Made by a program: the position numbers and the translations under genes. Shown here one piece after another: positions 63,801 to 64,000 of a stretch of 64,000 nt of DNA. Source of the DNA: Bugula neritina (Eukaryota; Bryozoa; Gymnolaemata; Cheilostomatida; Bugulidae); contig CAXIUT010000097.1 in assembly GCA_964035545.1 (NCBI GenBank), positions 434,001 through 498,000 of the forward strand, given 5' to 3'. Numbering within the stretch: the first letter of the stretch is position 1; each line of letters starts with the position of its first letter. Below the pieces are notes generated by a model. It saw only the letters and a program-made list of their open reading frames with translations, had not been told where the DNA came from and did not search any database.

Positions 63801-64000
63801 AAATACTGTAACACACTGAAATATACTGCAAAATACTGAAATATACTGCAAAATACTGAAATACACTGCTACATACTGAAATATACTGCAACACACCGCA
63901 ACATACTGCAACATACTAAAGTATACTGCAACATACTGAAATACACTGCAAAATACTAAAATACACTATAACATACTGAAATATACTGCAACATACTGAA
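60853..64000. repeat. HOR-F copy 3 (partial, 3,148 bp)
   Basis: Third unit, cut by the window edge. Landmarks at 61296, 62432 and 63312 sit at the expected 4,711-bp offset. It shares TAATTATATGG (near 61695) with copy 2, so copies 2 and 3 look closer to each other than to copy 1 at that site. Private changes include GAATTATACTG (about 61323) and TGTAATGTACC (about 62429). Confidence 0.92.

Larger units (their letters stand above)
5690..63805 (+). other. Recurring -1 register shift (CACTGAAAATACTG)
   Basis: A one-base loss in CCGAAAAACACTGAAAATACTG occurs at about 5695, 7708, 10002, 13389, 15613, 17757, 19718, 21908, 24112, 25373, 30438, 35408, 38406, 39467, 40600, 42799, 44512, 45492, 48892, 49870, 52354, 54372, 55985, 57065, 59084, 60694, 61774 and 63790. 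The copies at 15613, 21908 and 25373 read GAAATTACTG instead. The flanking ACACCGAAAAACAC is itself a diverged unit found only here. Confidence 0.88.
1..64000. repeat. Decamer satellite array filling the window
   Basis: The sequence is built throughout from 10-bp units starting ACTG. Type A reads ACTGCAACAY (variants ACTGYAACAY, ACTGCTACAT, ACTGCAAAAT). Type B reads ACTGAAATAY (variants ACTAAAATAC, ATTGAAATAT, AGTGAAATAC). A and B largely alternate, so the practical unit is the 20-bp dimer ACTGCAACATACTGAAATAC, and the last base of successive B units tends to alternate T and C, giving a 40-bp tier. The + strand dimer holds 9 A, 5 C, 4 T and 2 G. No stretch leaves the decamer pattern for more than a few units. 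That is how satellite DNA of eukaryotic heterochromatin behaves. The chromosomal site and species cannot be told from the sequence. No gene is supported anywhere in the array. Confidence 0.97.

Noticed and set aside
389-63914. Hundreds of minus-strand open frames of 60-252 codons, the longest at 20869-21627, encoding repeats such as MLQYISVCCS and VFQYVAVYFS
   Set aside because: A 10-bp repeat translates to a 10-residue repeat in every frame, and the reverse complement of the consensus happens to lack stops. Frames overlap heavily, begin and end wherever a variant decamer gives ATG or a stop, and have no conserved borders, ribosome or splice signals. They are by-products of the repeat.
1-64000. 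CRISPR array
   Set aside because: The units are contiguous 10-mers with no repeat/spacer alternation and no unique spacers.
1-64000. Telomeric repeat
   Set aside because: The unit ACTGMAAYAY has no G-rich run on either strand and matches no telomere motif I know.
1-64000. tRNA, rRNA or other structured RNA genes
   Set aside because: No stretch departs from the decamer pattern long enough to hold one, and the one-directional composition leaves almost no complementary segments for stems.
1-64000. Transposon or retroelement remnants, terminal repeats or target-site duplications
   Set aside because: No non-satellite insertion is visible. HOR borders show only satellite-to-satellite switches.
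1-64000. Assignment to a particular species
   Set aside because: I have no secure memory linking this exact decamer to one organism, and there is no gene to place it. A genome-wide search with the dimer would decide.

Overview
The whole 64,000-base window is one uninterrupted tandem-repeat (satellite) array. I see no protein gene, RNA gene, transposon, CRISPR array or unique-sequence island. The basic unit is a decamer. Two forms, ACTGCAACAY (type A) and ACTGAAATAY (type B), largely alternate to give a 20-bp dimer. The last base of successive B units tends to alternate T/C, giving a 40-bp tier. The + strand is rich in A and C and poor in G, with about 35% GC in the consensus dimer.

Sixty-four kilobases of gene-free, strand-asymmetric satellite with several nested tiers of higher-order repeat (HOR) points to heterochromatin of a eukaryotic chromosome (pericentromeric, subtelomeric or similar). 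Nothing here identifies the taxon, and I do not assign one.

Layout, left to right. HOR-A (2,612 bp) is present as two tandem copies at about 121-5344, with a partial third copy at about 5840-7440. HOR-B (3,390/3,449 bp) has two tandem copies at about 8641-15479. A mosaic at 15480-22850 re-uses HOR-A (16285-19673) and HOR-B (19674-21410) material. HOR-C, about 5.1-5.4 kb per copy and repeating at about 6.0-6.6 kb, lies at about 22850-28219 and 29180-34282. A second mosaic covers 34283-37449. HOR-D (about 2.2 kb) has two and a partial third copy at about 37450-43630. HOR-E (4,378 bp) has two nearly identical tandem copies at about 42953-51708. HOR-F (4,711 bp) has 2.67 copies at about 51431-64000 and runs off the right edge. 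Some borders overlap because the blocks share sequence.

The array keeps a strict 10-bp register. I could account for every register change with 68 small indels, nearly all of three recurring types (+2, -1 and -3 bases), and HOR unit lengths equal whole numbers of decamers plus or minus these indels. A diverged decamer cluster (ATGTACCGAAATATATGGT) recurs 45 times and marks HOR structure. The long open frames on the minus strand, up to 252 codons, are a by-product of the 10-bp period (30 bp = 10 codons) and are not called as genes. Coordinates of HOR borders are by eye, usually good to about 10-40 bp.
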